Below, in pieces: positions 22,764 to 31,884 of a DNA stretch of 40,898 bases (the stretch's first letter is position 1; each line of letters starts with the position of its first letter). Below the pieces are notes generated by a model. That model was given only the letters and a program-made list of their open reading frames with translations. It ran no database searches and was not told the origin of the DNA. This DNA is from Synechococcales cyanobacterium M55_K2018_004 (GTDB lineage: Bacteria > Cyanobacteriota > Cyanobacteriia > Elainellales > Elainellaceae), in assembly GCA_015295905.1 (NCBI GenBank), contig DVEB01000006.1, positions 1-40,898 of the forward strand, written 5' to 3'. A program made the position numbers and the translations under genes.

Positions 22764-25745
22764 CTACTCTGCTTTGGTAATACCGTTCAGAATATCCAGC
22801 ACACGGTGTTCGAACTCCTGGGTGCTGACGCGGCCTTTGGTGAGGAATTCGGTTTGTCCCAAGCGCAGGCGATCGCGCTCCTCCTCATTAACGTCCTGGG
22901 CCGAATAGACCACCAACGGCAGACTGGAGAGGCGGTTGTGTTGGCGCAACCATTCCACCACCACAAAACCATCGCCATCGGGCAGGCTCAAGTCCAGCAC
23001 TAGCAGATCAGGATTGAGTTGCTGGCTGAGGCGAATGGCTTCCCGGCCAGTGTGGGCGCAATAGGTCTCAATATTGTGGTGTTGGAAGAGCGTACAAAAC
23101 ACTTCCGCCAGGTCTACGTCATCTTCAATGATGAGAATTCGCAGCTTTTGGGAATGGCCTGTGAGGGCTGATCGCAGAGACTGAAAGAGCGAAATACTAT
23201 TCAGCGGTTTGTCTACCCAGCCCACATAGTTCTTCTGACTGCGGACTTCTGCCTGGGCTTCCGCTTCAGGAATGACGCTACACACCAGGATGGGGACATT
23301 GCGAGTCTCTGGACGGGCTTTTAGATTAGCCATCACATCCCACCCATTCATTTCGGGCATCATCATGTCCAGTAAGATCACATCCGGCTGACGGGCGATC
23401 GCCACTTCCACCGCCTTTGCCCCCGACTCCACGGTCACCACTTGGTAGCCACGCTGTTCCAGTAATGCTTGCAGCACAGACAGGGTGGAAGGGTCATCGT
23501 CGCAGACCAGCACCAGTGGGCCTTTGGGCGAATCAGCGGTGGCTGGCAAAGGGGCGTTGGTGGCAAGGCTGCCCCCTTTCCCGGCTAGTGGAATCGTGAA
23601 GTAGAAGGTACTGCCCACGCCTAGGGTGCTCTCGACCCAGATCTGCCCGTTGTGCTGGTGCACAATGCTGCGACAGATGGCCAGCCCCAACCCGGTGCCA
23701 TCGTTGTTGCGGGAGTCGGAAGCATCCACTTGTTGAAACCGTTCAAAAATCGTATCGAGCTTGTCAGCGGGAATGCCACGTCCCTGATCCTTAACAGTAA
23801 ACAGCAGGTAGGGAGGCTGACAAAGAGGACAGCGGGGCGGCTGGTTGGCGTCAGAGGCAAGGGGAGGGACTGGCGAGTCGATCCGTTCAGCACTGAGGTA
23901 GACCGTTTCACCCCGGGGTGAGAACTTGATGGCATTACTCAGCAAGTTGGTCAGGGTCTGGATAATGCGATCGGCATCAGCATAGAAGGAGGCCGAACAG
24001 GAAGAAACCTTGAGGGTGATCCCAGCTTTGTCGGCGATCGCCTGTACTGTATCCACCGCCTCGGTCAGCAGCTTTTCTACCTCACAGATCTCTTTGGCCA
24101 TCTTCACCTTGCCAGACTCGATCCGCTCAATGTCCAAGATGTCGTTGATCAGGCGCACCAGCCGGTCGGTACTATCGACTGCGATTTGCAGGAGGCGTTT
24201 GCCCCGCTCTGAGGTAGGGTCTAGCAGGCCACTGGCCAGCATTCCCAGAGAGCCGTGGATCGACGTCAAGGGAGTACGCAGTTCATGGCTGACCACTGAG
24301 ATAAACTCGTCCTTCATACGTTCGACCTGTTGCCGCTCGGTAATGTCGCGGAAGGCGATGACGGCTCCCACAATTTCGCCCTCTTCCCAAATGGGTGTGC
24401 TGACGTATTCAACGGGGAGGCTGGAGCCATTGCGTCGCCAGAACTGCTCCGTATTCACCTGGCGCACGGCTCCATCTCGGAGGGAAGTGTAGATGGGCGA
24501 CTCAGAGAAGGGGTAGGGAGTCCCGTCTGGGCGCGTGTGGGGCAGGATCAGACCAACTGGGCTGCCGATTAATTCTTCCTGGGTGTAGCCCAACAGTCGT
24601 AAGGCGGCAGGGTTAGCAAAGGTAATCCGTCCCTGACGATCGAGGCCGCATAGCCCCTCCCCAATTGCGTTCAAGAGCAATTCATTCTGGTGACTGAGGC
24701 GCTGCAAGGTTTCTTCCGCCTCTTTTTGCTCACTGATGTCACGCAGGATGACAGTGAAAATCGTCTCTCCACCCTGACTCAGCTTGGAGATCGAGGCTTC
24801 CGCCGGAAACTCTGTTCCATCCTTGCGGCGCCCAAAAATAGGGCGGCGTTCGTCCGCAGTTCGCAGGGCATGCTCTCCCATGCGTCGCGCCTTGCCAGAG
24901 GACGCGCCAAAGTTTTGCACATGGCTCCGATGAGCGGCGATCGCACTCTGGGGCAGCAAGATATCTAAGGGTTTACCTAACACTTCAGCGGCAGTGTAGC
25001 CAAAAATCCGTTCGGCTCCCTGGTTGAACAGGGTGATCTGCTGCTCTAGATTGACTGAAATGATGGCATCGTCGGCAATTTCCAAAATTCCTGCAAACCG
25101 CGCCTGGGAGACGCGCAAGGCCGCCTCAACCCGCTTTCGTTCCTCTAACTCCTGTTGCAGTTTTTGATTGACGCTGATCAGTTCGGCAGTTCGCTCTGCG
25201 ACGCGCAGTTCTGTCTCGCCCTTCGACTTGCGCAGTGCTGCTTCCGTTTGCTGGTGGGCGGTTTCTAAGTCCTGGGCCGGGGTGATGTTGAAGCCAATGA
25301 GGAACACCCCCGTGATGGCGCCATTTGCCTCTCGTAGGGGACTGTAGGTTATTTCATAGCTGGAGCGATCGCCGCTGACCAGACGGGCATCGCCTAGGGG
25401 GGCGTATTCTGTAGCAGGGGGGGCCAGGGGTTCAACAGTCCGCAAGCGATCGCCTGCCATAGCCTGGTCAAGGGCCGCTCGCATTTTACTCAAGCTCTGG
25501 GGAAAGCTGGCCAACGCCTGACTAAGCGACAGCCCGACCTGGGGCCGAAAGCCGAAAATGTGTTCAAATTCCTGTTGGTAAAGCTGATTAAAGGCAGTGA
25601 AGCGGTAGTCTGTCTTGCCAGCATCATCCACCCGCTCAAAGGCTGCAATCAGTGCTGGCACGCCTTCCACCAGAGCACGCAAGGTTGCCAGTTCAGCGAT
25701 CAACTGATCGTTTGATTTTTCTCGGTCTTGCATATGCCACGCCAT
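22764..25745 (-). CDS. Hybrid sensor histidine kinase (PAS-PAS-PAS-HisKA-HATPase-REC-REC)
   Basis: 993-aa soluble kinase; no membrane segment is visible. Domains in order: a PAS-like sensor (about 20-160), a short coiled coil with TELRVAERTAELISVNQKLQ, PAS (about 215-340), PAS (about 350-475), HisKA with His487 in SHELRTPL, and HATPase with the N box NLLSNAIKFS, DQGRGIP and GTGLGL. Two receivers follow, with acceptor Asps in VILLDMMMPEMNG and LLVLDLSLPDGDG. An insertion in the ATPase lid region contains a CPLC pair. Three PAS domains suggest cytoplasmic sensing of a cofactor-bound or redox signal, which is not identified. The gene is followed 31 bp later by the CheY-like gene. It is 232 bp downstream of the Hpt-containing regulator that could complete a phosphorelay. 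Confidence 0.93.
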   Translation of the reverse strand: MAWHMQDREKSNDQLIAELATLRALVEGVPALIAAFERVDDAGKTDYRFTAFNQLYQQEFEHIFGFRPQVGLSLSQALASFPQSLSKMRAALDQAMAGDRLRTVEPLAPPATEYAPLGDARLVSGDRSSYEITYSPLREANGAITGVFLIGFNITPAQDLETAHQQTEAALRKSKGETELRVAERTAELISVNQKLQQELEERKRVEAALRVSQARFAGILEIADDAIISVNLEQQITLFNQGAERIFGYTAAEVLGKPLDILLPQSAIAAHRSHVQNFGASSGKARRMGEHALRTADERRPIFGRRKDGTEFPAEASISKLSQGGETIFTVILRDISEQKEAEETLQRLSHQNELLLNAIGEGLCGLDRQGRITFANPAALRLLGYTQEELIGSPVGLILPHTRPDGTPYPFSESPIYTSLRDGAVRQVNTEQFWRRNGSSLPVEYVSTPIWEEGEIVGAVIAFRDITERQQVERMKDEFISVVSHELRTPLTSIHGSLGMLASGLLDPTSERGKRLLQIAVDSTDRLVRLINDILDIERIESGKVKMAKEICEVEKLLTEAVDTVQAIADKAGITLKVSSCSASFYADADRIIQTLTNLLSNAIKFSPRGETVYLSAERIDSPVPPLASDANQPPRCPLCQPPYLLFTVKDQGRGIPADKLDTIFERFQQVDASDSRNNDGTGLGLAICRSIVHQHNGQIWVESTLGVGSTFYFTIPLAGKGGSLATNAPLPATADSPKGPLVLVCDDDPSTLSVLQALLEQRGYQVVTVESGAKAVEVAIARQPDVILLDMMMPEMNGWDVMANLKARPETRNVPILVCSVIPEAEAQAEVRSQKNYVGWVDKPLNSISLFQSLRSALTGHSQKLRILIIEDDVDLAEVFCTLFQHHNIETYCAHTGREAIRLSQQLNPDLLVLDLSLPDGDGFVVVEWLRQHNRLSSLPLVVYSAQDVNEEERDRLRLGQTEFLTKGRVSTQEFEHRVLDILNGITKAE

Positions 25746-25782
25746 TTGTTCAATCAGTTGTTTCTTTAACCTAGCGTTGAAT

Positions 25783-25814
25783 GGAGCCTTGCTGTAAAGG
25801 AGCCTTGCTGTAAA
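25783..25814 (+). repeat. Two tandem 16-bp repeats
   Basis: GGAGCCTTGCTGTAAA at 25783-25798 and again, identically, at 25799-25814, in the spacer upstream of the hybrid kinase. Confidence 0.9.
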
Positions 25815-25977
25815 ACAGTACCTATCAAACAGAGCCTAGCTACGTCCGAGGTCCGAGATATACTGCGTCGGCCCATAGTCTCTCAGGTTGCAGTCCCTCC
25901 TTAAGTGGGCTGACTTCAGTGAAGACTACCAACCGTTGCTGGCCCAAGGCTGTCCCGTAGGCAACGGCAGACCTAAA

Positions 25978-28401
25978 CTAACCATGCGCCACTTCCTGAT
26001 CGGCAGCGGGCAGGGGCGCAAGCATGATGCGGCTGCGGCCTGTTTGCTTAGCTTGCTGAAGTGCTTCATCTGCGGCCCGGTAGAGCGATCGCAAGTCCTC
26101 GCCGTGCGACGGAAATTCGGCCACTCCAGCACTGAAGCTGACATGTCGCAGCGGGGGTTGGGCATCAGGGACGGGGTCTATAGCAGGCGTGTTGTTGCCA
26201 GTCGGTTCGGTGGGCACAAAGGCATGGTGTTTGAGGGTGTCCAGCACCTTGAGCAGTCGTTGCACTGCTCCCTTCTGGTTGACACCGTACATTCCCACCA
26301 CAAACTCGCCTCCCGCCCAACGAGCAACCACATCTTCACCATAAAAGGACTGCCGCAGCAGACCACCCAAGTAACGCAGCACCGCATCTCCCATGGCGTG
26401 ACCATATTGGCCGTTAATCTGCTTCAGCGCGTCTAGATCCAGCACGGCTAGGCAGAGGGGGTCACCGTGCTTCCTAGCCCGCTGCAAGAAGTGGTCGAGA
26501 TCCTGAGTGGATTTTTGCCGGTTTGCCACCTTAGTGAGCGGGTCTACCTCGGCGCGATCGCGCAGCAGCTTGAGCCGCTCTAGTCGATTCATAATGCGAG
26601 TGACTAGCTCTGGCCCCACAATTGGCTTGCTAATAAAGTCATCGGCTCCAGCCGTAAACACCTGATTCACGACTTCTGGTTCTGTGTGAGCCGTGAGAAA
26701 CAAGATCGGCAGGCCGCCCCAACGGGAATCATTCCGCACCACGCGGCACAGTTCAATGCCACTGATGTGAGGCATCTCCACATCCAGGATGAGTAGATCG
26801 GGAGAACAGGCTTCCAGGGTTTCCAGAAAGTGGCGCGGGTCGGCCAGCGTGGTGACGTGCAACCCCCAGGGACGCAGCAGAGTCTGTAGGGTGCTGAGGG
26901 TGCCAACATCATCGTCTACGATCATGACGCGGGAGGCGGCTTTGTCGATGCGCTGCAACACCCGTAGGACGATCTCCAGAATTTGATCGGGGGGCAGAGG
27001 TTTTTGCAAAAAGGTATGACGCCCCTGCTGAGCGATCGCCAGTCGGTCATTCACGTCTGCCTGGGCCGAGTAGACCAGGATGGGTGTAGGCGGGGTATGA
27101 CGGTTCAGATCTGCCAGCAGTGCTAGCCCATCTTCCAGGTGTTCAGCAATCTCTAGGTCCAGCAACACCACATCGGGGCGATCGCTGTGAAACTGGCGAC
27201 GGGCCGCAGAAAGGCTGAGGGCGATCGCTCCCCGCAGTCCATTTTTCTGCGCCTCTGCCACAATCTGTTCTGCCAGCACCCGGTCTGGGTCAACTACCAG
27301 CAACAAGGGACGCGATTCATCCTCACTTTCGGGGAGCAGGTGTTGACCGTGGGGCGGTCGCTCGATTTCGTGGCGCAATGCCATCACCCACTGTTGCAGC
27401 GACCGGCACTCTTTTTCCCCCAGTAACTTTTCCCCTTGGATCAACTGCTCAATTTGCCGTGCCAGTCGCGACCCTTCAGGAAAGCCAAACGTTCCTAGAG
27501 AACCCGCTAAGGTATGAGCTTCCTGCCGTGCCTGTTGTCGCAGTTCAGCGGTCAGCGCATGACTCTGGAGGGCCAGCACCGCCTGCTCAATCACACTCAC
27601 CTGCTCGCTCACTCGACCTTTGAAGCGGTTCCAGGTCTTCATAAGTAGGGCGATCGCCTGTTGCTTCAGCGGCTCGGCTGGCTCACTGGTGGTTGTCTTA
27701 GCAATTTCTGGTGAAGCAGGAGTTGGTTCCAGGGGCTTCAGCCGGTAGCCAATGCCATAGACCGTCTCGATCGCATCAGGGGGGAGTCCTGCTGCTTTTA
27801 ACTTCTGCCGTAACCCTTTGATGTGGGTCCGAACGGCCTCCTCGCCCGGTGTTTCATCGTAGGACCACAGGTGCTCCAAAATCATGCCGCAGCTAAACAC
27901 GCGGCGACTGTTGCGCAAAAACAGTTCCAGCAGGGCATATTCCTTAGGAGTCAGGGAAAGCGGTTTGCCATTGCAGGTGACTTCGCAACTCGTGGGGTCG
28001 AACCGCAATTTACCCCATTCCAACACTGGCATTGAGGCCATGCCGCTGCGTCGCAGCAAGGCCCGTACCCGCGCCACTAATTCCTCAGCATCGAACGGCT
28101 TGACAACGTAATCATCGGCTCCCGCATCCAGCCCGATCGCCTTATCGTGTCCGCTATCTCGTCCAGTCAGCAATAGCACAGGCATCGTATAGCCGTGCGA
28201 TCGCAACTCACGACAGAGCGAGATGCCATCCATGCGTGGCAGCATCACATCCAACAGAATCAGGTCATAGTCGTAGGCTTCCACCATCTCCCAGCCCGCT
28301 ATGCCATCGCTGGCCACTTCGACTGCATAGTTTTGGCTGGAGAGGATTTCCGTTAATGCCTGCGCTGCCAGTTGATCATCTTCAACGACAAGAATCCTCA
28401 T
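25978..28401 (-). CDS. Multi-domain response regulator REC-wHTH-Hpt-REC-REC-GGDEF
   Basis: 807 aa from the ATG at 28401, where the receiver motif begins (MRILVVEDD); an ATG at 28422 is less likely. In order: receiver 1 (acceptor Asp in LILLDVMLPRMDG); OmpR-type winged helix (about 128-225, LTPKEYALLELFLRNSRRVF to VYGIGYRL); an Hpt domain with the phospho-His in QEAHTLAGSLGTFG (about 290); receiver 2 (VVLLDLEIAEHLEDG); receiver 3 (LLILDVEMPHISG); and a GGDEF fold (about 615-790). The GGDEF signature reads WAGGEF, replacing the metal-binding Asp/Glu with Gly, so cyclic-di-GMP synthesis is doubtful. The protein joins DNA binding, phosphotransfer and a diguanylate-cyclase fold in one chain. It lies upstream of the hybrid kinase on the same strand. 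Confidence 0.92.
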   Translation of the reverse strand: MRILVVEDDQLAAQALTEILSSQNYAVEVASDGIAGWEMVEAYDYDLILLDVMLPRMDGISLCRELRSHGYTMPVLLLTGRDSGHDKAIGLDAGADDYVVKPFDAEELVARVRALLRRSGMASMPVLEWGKLRFDPTSCEVTCNGKPLSLTPKEYALLELFLRNSRRVFSCGMILEHLWSYDETPGEEAVRTHIKGLRQKLKAAGLPPDAIETVYGIGYRLKPLEPTPASPEIAKTTTSEPAEPLKQQAIALLMKTWNRFKGRVSEQVSVIEQAVLALQSHALTAELRQQARQEAHTLAGSLGTFGFPEGSRLARQIEQLIQGEKLLGEKECRSLQQWVMALRHEIERPPHGQHLLPESEDESRPLLLVVDPDRVLAEQIVAEAQKNGLRGAIALSLSAARRQFHSDRPDVVLLDLEIAEHLEDGLALLADLNRHTPPTPILVYSAQADVNDRLAIAQQGRHTFLQKPLPPDQILEIVLRVLQRIDKAASRVMIVDDDVGTLSTLQTLLRPWGLHVTTLADPRHFLETLEACSPDLLILDVEMPHISGIELCRVVRNDSRWGGLPILFLTAHTEPEVVNQVFTAGADDFISKPIVGPELVTRIMNRLERLKLLRDRAEVDPLTKVANRQKSTQDLDHFLQRARKHGDPLCLAVLDLDALKQINGQYGHAMGDAVLRYLGGLLRQSFYGEDVVARWAGGEFVVGMYGVNQKGAVQRLLKVLDTLKHHAFVPTEPTGNNTPAIDPVPDAQPPLRHVSFSAGVAEFPSHGEDLRSLYRAADEALQQAKQTGRSRIMLAPLPAADQEVAHG

Positions 28402-28841
28402 GGCGCTCCCTGGGCGTCTCACCCGCTCACGCCCATCCTAGAACATGGGGGGCAGCAGGCTGAGGAAGGTTTATAAAAATTTCAGTCGAAGGTAGAACAG
28501 TCCAGTAGCGATTGGGATATCCGCACGAAATCTCTCTCCCAAGTTGGGAGGGGAACTTTGAGATGGCTTAGATCCCCTGCTCCCAAGCTGGGGGAAGAGG
28601 CTGGGGGATGAGGGCCTGCAAAAGTAACATGCTCTCACCCGCTTAACCCAAATTGCTCACTTCATCAAACGCTGCAACTCGTAGGCGATCGAGTTACGTC
28701 AGTTCTGACTAAGAGTTCTGATTAAGAGAGTTCGCGGTGACCCGGAACTCTCTTAATGTTCCGTGCGCGTTACGCACGCAGCATCAAGGGTTTCAGTCTA
28801 TCCGGAAGTCACATGAGTAGGAGATCTCATGAGTAGGAGAT
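28402..28841. other. Gene-free spacer with hairpins
   Basis: About 440 bp. It holds a remnant of a family C end (28637-28655), a perfect 12-bp inverted repeat TTAAGAGAGTTC...GAACTCTCTTAA (28722-28756), a small CGTGCG/CGCACG hairpin (28762-28778) and the start of a 16-bp duplication (28812-28843). No protein gene is supported. Confidence 0.55.
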
Positions 28842-28843
28842 CT
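28812..28843 (+). repeat. Two tandem 16-bp repeats at the peroxiredoxin 3' end
   Basis: CATGAGTAGGAGATCT at 28812-28827 and identically at 28828-28843. The second copy covers two bases of the peroxiredoxin stop codon, so the duplication falls just after the coding end and does not change the protein. Confidence 0.9.
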
Positions 28844-29477
28844 ATTTGTTGGGTTGGGGAGTCATCCGCAAGTAGGGCTTCACTTCAGTGACCCCTTTGG
28901 GGAAGCGCTGACGCGCTTCGTCGGTGGGAATGGAGGGCACCACCACACAGTCGCCGCCATCCTTCCAGTCAGCAGGAGTAGCCACGCTGTAGTTGTCAGT
29001 CAGTTGCAGCGAGTCGATCACGCGCAGAATTTCGTCAAAGTTGCGTCCGGTGCTGGCGGGGTAGGTCAGCGTTAGGCGCAGCCTCTTTTGGGGGTCAATG
29101 ATGAACACCGAACGCACAGTGAGGGTGTCATTGGCGTTAGGGTGAATCATGTCGTATAGGTTAGAGACCTTGCGATCGGGGTCTGCCAGGATGGGATAGT
29201 TTAGCTGAGCGTTCTGGGTCTCCTCAATGTCCTTAATCCAACCGAGGTGGGAATCGACATCATCGACGCTGAGTGCAATCACTTTGACGTTGCGCTTGTC
29301 AAACTCAGGTTTCAGATTTGCAACGCGACCCAGTTCAGTCGTGCAGACGGGGGTATAGTCTTTGGGGTGCGAGAAGAGCACGACCCAACTATCGCCCGCC
29401 CACTCATAGAAGTTAATCGTGCCTTGGCTAGATGCTTGTGTGAAATCGGGAACAACGTCACCTAAACGAAGTGCCAT
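28842..29477 (-). CDS. 1-Cys peroxiredoxin (Prx6 family)
   Basis: 211-aa peroxiredoxin that reduces hydrogen peroxide and organic peroxides. The active-site motif PVCTTE is at about 44-49 (KDYTPVCTTELGRVA) with the peroxidatic Cys. Conserved Prx6 features are FSHPKDYTPVC, IALSVDDVDSHLGWIKDIE, and the C-terminal extension with TPADWKDGGDCVVVPS and KGV.EVKPYLR. A second Cys exists in GGDCVVVP, a position common in Prx6 proteins and not a classical resolving Cys. Length is standard. The gene is alone on its strand between long spacers, so it is probably monocistronic and stress-induced; no binding site is identified. Confidence 0.95.
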   Translation of the reverse strand: MALRLGDVVPDFTQASSQGTINFYEWAGDSWVVLFSHPKDYTPVCTTELGRVANLKPEFDKRNVKVIALSVDDVDSHLGWIKDIEETQNAQLNYPILADPDRKVSNLYDMIHPNANDTLTVRSVFIIDPQKRLRLTLTYPASTGRNFDEILRVIDSLQLTDNYSVATPADWKDGGDCVVVPSIPTDEARQRFPKGVTEVKPYLRMTPQPNK

Positions 29478-29759
29478 GATGCGAATACCTGTAGCTTAAA
29501 CAACAAAATTGAGTTCTCTCGACTATCATGCCATAAAGCCCACTATTCCGAGCGGAGTTTCGATCTTTTTACAGAATTCAATCCTAGGGATGCTGTCCTC
29601 CATCCTCCAGACCCTCAGCTTGGGGAGCGACGCCGGCCCCACCCTCCCTCAAGTCATTGCTTCTGGGCGGCCGCCTTTGCCCTGCAAGGTTCCTGAGCAA
29701 CAGAAAAGACTCCTGAGAAACAGAATGTGTTGGTTCTTGCCAGGGCAGCGCTGGTAGTC

Positions 29760-29797
29760 ACGTCAGTTCGGGTTAAGCGGGTTTGGCGACACCGCAC
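29760..29797 (+). repeat. Family C repeat, copy 2 (partial)
   Basis: ACGTCAGTTCGGGTTAAGCG followed by GGTTTGGCGACACCGC. The first 18 bases are identical to those at 40860 at the right edge of the window. The minus-strand reading of 3391-3444 is a third relative. Confidence 0.6.
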
Positions 29798-29939
29798 ATG
29801 AAAAATTGAGGGTGGCAGTGTATACCAAATTCACGTTCAGACTGCCTGAGGACAGCCTACTCAAGAAGAACTACGGCGGTTTTCGGGCGAAGAGGGTAAG
29901 CACTTCAGGCTAGAGGTCTTGGCTGTTCCGCAGGAGGCC

Positions 29940-30022
29940 TTGCTGATTTAACCAATGATGGTTTGAGTGAGGACCGCACTCTGTGCCCCCCTCACTCAAA
30001 CCATCATATTTGGATTAAGCAA
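29940..30022. repeat. Palindromic MITE-like repeat, family B, copy 1
   Basis: 83 bp that fold on themselves. Left arm TTGCTGATTTAACCAATGAT then GGTTTGAGTGAGG pairs with right arm CCTCACTCAAACC then ATCATATTTGGATTAAGCAA. The inner 18 bp (ATGATGGTTTGAGTGAGG) pair perfectly. The same element recurs at 35918-36006. Confidence 0.75.
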
Positions 30023-30278
30023 CGTCCCGCAGGATTGCGGCGACACTGGCGATCGCTCTCGCACTAGCGATCGCACCCTGGAATGGGGATTTCCCGACGA
30101 GATCTTAATCAAGGCTTCATAGAGGAAGGCAGCGCCCGAAGTTTTGATGAAATACCCCGGAGGAGACGGCCTCTCCCTAGAAGACCTGTGTAGGAAATCA
30201 GGGCCGTATCTTCACGTATCTTCATGTCAATTTTTGCCTTGGCTTAGGCATCTCGACCGTGGTGCTTTCGTAGTTTTC

Positions 30279-30357
30279 CAGAAATTCAGTTCTCCCGAAA
30301 TTCAGTTCTCCCGCAGTTCAGTTCTTCTGAAGTCAAGTTCCCCCGAAATCAGTCGTC
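30279..30357 (+). repeat. Five degenerate tandem 16-bp repeats abutting a start codon
   Basis: Units at 30279, 30295, 30311, 30327 and 30343 (last one 15 bp): CAGAAATTCAGTTCTC, CCGAAATTCAGTTCTC, CCGCAGTTCAGTTCTT, CTGAAGTCAAGTTCCC, CCGAAATCAGTCGTC. The array ends at the base before the ATG of the export gene, so it occupies the whole ribosome-binding region. It shares the CAGTTCT core and the period with the array at 3615. Confidence 0.85.
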
Positions 30358-31884
30358 ATGCTACCCTACGCAACTCGTCCCCTTGCCCCGATCTCTTTGG
30401 CGGTGCTGATGGCGATCGCCCCCACTGCTCCAACTCTGGCGCAACTCATCCAACCGACTGCTGACTCTCCTGCTGCATCCCCTCCGACTCCTTTGCCCAG
30501 TCAGCAGATCCCCCTACTCACTGCGCCTAGGCGCCTGCCTGGAGCACAGCCGACCAGTCCGCTGCCTGCCGCCGTGCCAACAACCTATACCTTGGGAGCG
30601 GGCGATCGCATCCACGTCGATGTCTTCCGTGTGCCCGGCTACAGTGGAGAGCGCGAAGTGCTGGTGAACGGCACCCTCAACCTGCCCATGGTGGGCAGTA
30701 TTGCGGTGCAAAACCTCACCCTTGAGCAGGCCGAGGCCGCCATTTCAGCCGCCTATAGTCGTTTTCTCCGCCGTCCCATCGTTACCGTCACGCTGCTGGC
30801 GGCGCGTCCACTCCAGGTTGGGATTGCGGGGGAAATCACCCGCCCGGGTTCCTACAGCCTCACCCTGCAAGGGTCCCAGTTCCCAACCGTGACTCGACTG
30901 CTGCAAACGGCTGGCGGTGTGACCCAGGCAGCAGACCTGCGGCGCGCCCAGATCCGCCGTCTAGTGGGTAACCGCACCCAGGTGATCAACGTGGATCTGT
31001 GGGCGCTGATTCAGAATGGCGACCTGCGCAACGACGTGAGTCTGCGGGATGGTGATACGGTCTTCATTCCCACGGCAGAGCGGATTGACCTGGCAGAAGC
31101 CCCCCAAATTGCAGCAGCCAGCTTTGCGGCAACAGTCAACCAACCGGTCAATGTGGCAGTGGCAGGAGAAGTCTTCCGTCCTGGCCCCTACACCGTGTCT
31201 GGGGGCACGGCTCGCACAGGCGAGGCGGGGGTGCCTGGCGGTAGCGCTGGTAGCTCCAATAATGTGCCGACGGTGACCCGTGCCATCCAGATGGCAGGGG
31301 GAATTAAGCCAATGGCCGATATTCGACGGATCCAAGTGCGGCGGCTAACCCGCTCTGGCACCGAACAAATTTTGCAGGCAAACCTGTGGGATCTGCTGCA
31401 AAAAGGTGATTTGCGACAGGACGTGATCTTGCAGGAGGGCGATACGATCCTGATTCCAACAGCAACGGAAATGACCCCAGAGGAGAGTGCCCAAATTGCC
31501 GCTGCCAGTTTCTCCCCCAGTGTGATCCGCGTCAATGTGGTGGGAGAAGTGAATCGTCCAGGTGCGATCGAACTGCCTCCCAACGTACCCATGAACCAGG
31601 CCATTCTTGCTGCTGGTGGGTTTAATACCCGGGCACGGCGTAGCTCGGTGCGGTTGATCCGCGTTAACCCTAATGGCACTGTCACCCAGCGGCGCATCGA
31701 GGTGGACTTTGCCCAGAATGTCAACGACGCTAACAATCCCACCCTCTATAACAACGATGTGATTGTGGTGGGACGGTCGGACATTGCCAGTGCTGGCGAT
31801 GCGCTAGGCAACCTCCTGCGGCCAGTCAGCGGCATCCTGTCCATCCTCAACTTACCTTTCCGGATCTTTAACTTGTTTGATTAG
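30358..31884 (+). CDS. Wza/KpsD-like polysaccharide export protein with SLBB domains
   Basis: 508-aa envelope protein. It has a signal peptide at about 1-29 (LAVLMAIAPTAPTLAQ), a Pro-rich linker, a Poly_export domain (about 76-160, YTLGAGDRIHVDVFRVPGYS to ARPLQVGIAGEI) and three SLBB-type modules (about 160-240, 260-345 and 385-465), each with the GEV.RPG pattern (GEITRPGSY, GEVFRPGPY, GEVNRPGAI). Each module is followed by the segment on which SLBB folds depend (TRLLQTAGGVTQ, TRAIQMAGGIKP, NQAILAAGGFNT). It likely forms the outer-membrane or periplasmic channel for exopolysaccharide. No ribosome site is visible because a 16-bp tandem array precedes the ATG. It heads a three-gene export locus. 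Confidence 0.92.
   Translation: MLPYATRPLAPISLAVLMAIAPTAPTLAQLIQPTADSPAASPPTPLPSQQIPLLTAPRRLPGAQPTSPLPAAVPTTYTLGAGDRIHVDVFRVPGYSGEREVLVNGTLNLPMVGSIAVQNLTLEQAEAAISAAYSRFLRRPIVTVTLLAARPLQVGIAGEITRPGSYSLTLQGSQFPTVTRLLQTAGGVTQAADLRRAQIRRLVGNRTQVINVDLWALIQNGDLRNDVSLRDGDTVFIPTAERIDLAEAPQIAAASFAATVNQPVNVAVAGEVFRPGPYTVSGGTARTGEAGVPGGSAGSSNNVPTVTRAIQMAGGIKPMADIRRIQVRRLTRSGTEQILQANLWDLLQKGDLRQDVILQEGDTILIPTATEMTPEESAQIAAASFSPSVIRVNVVGEVNRPGAIELPPNVPMNQAILAAGGFNTRARRSSVRLIRVNPNGTVTQRRIEVDFAQNVNDANNPTLYNNDVIVVGRSDIASAGDALGNLLRPVSGILSILNLPFRIFNLFD

Larger units (their letters stand above)
29478..30357. other. Gene-free region upstream of the polysaccharide-export locus
   Basis: About 880 bp between divergent genes. 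It contains a family C end (29760-29797), the 83-bp family B palindrome (29940-30022), a 10-bp duplication CGTATCTTCA (30205-30224) and the 16-bp tandem array that abuts the export gene. Short open frames here (for example 29509-29757 and 30144-30464) show no protein-like features. Confidence 0.55.

Noticed and set aside
29509-29757. 82-residue plus-strand open frame upstream of the export locus
   Set aside because: Starts near the divergent peroxiredoxin promoter and has no ribosome site or protein-like pattern.
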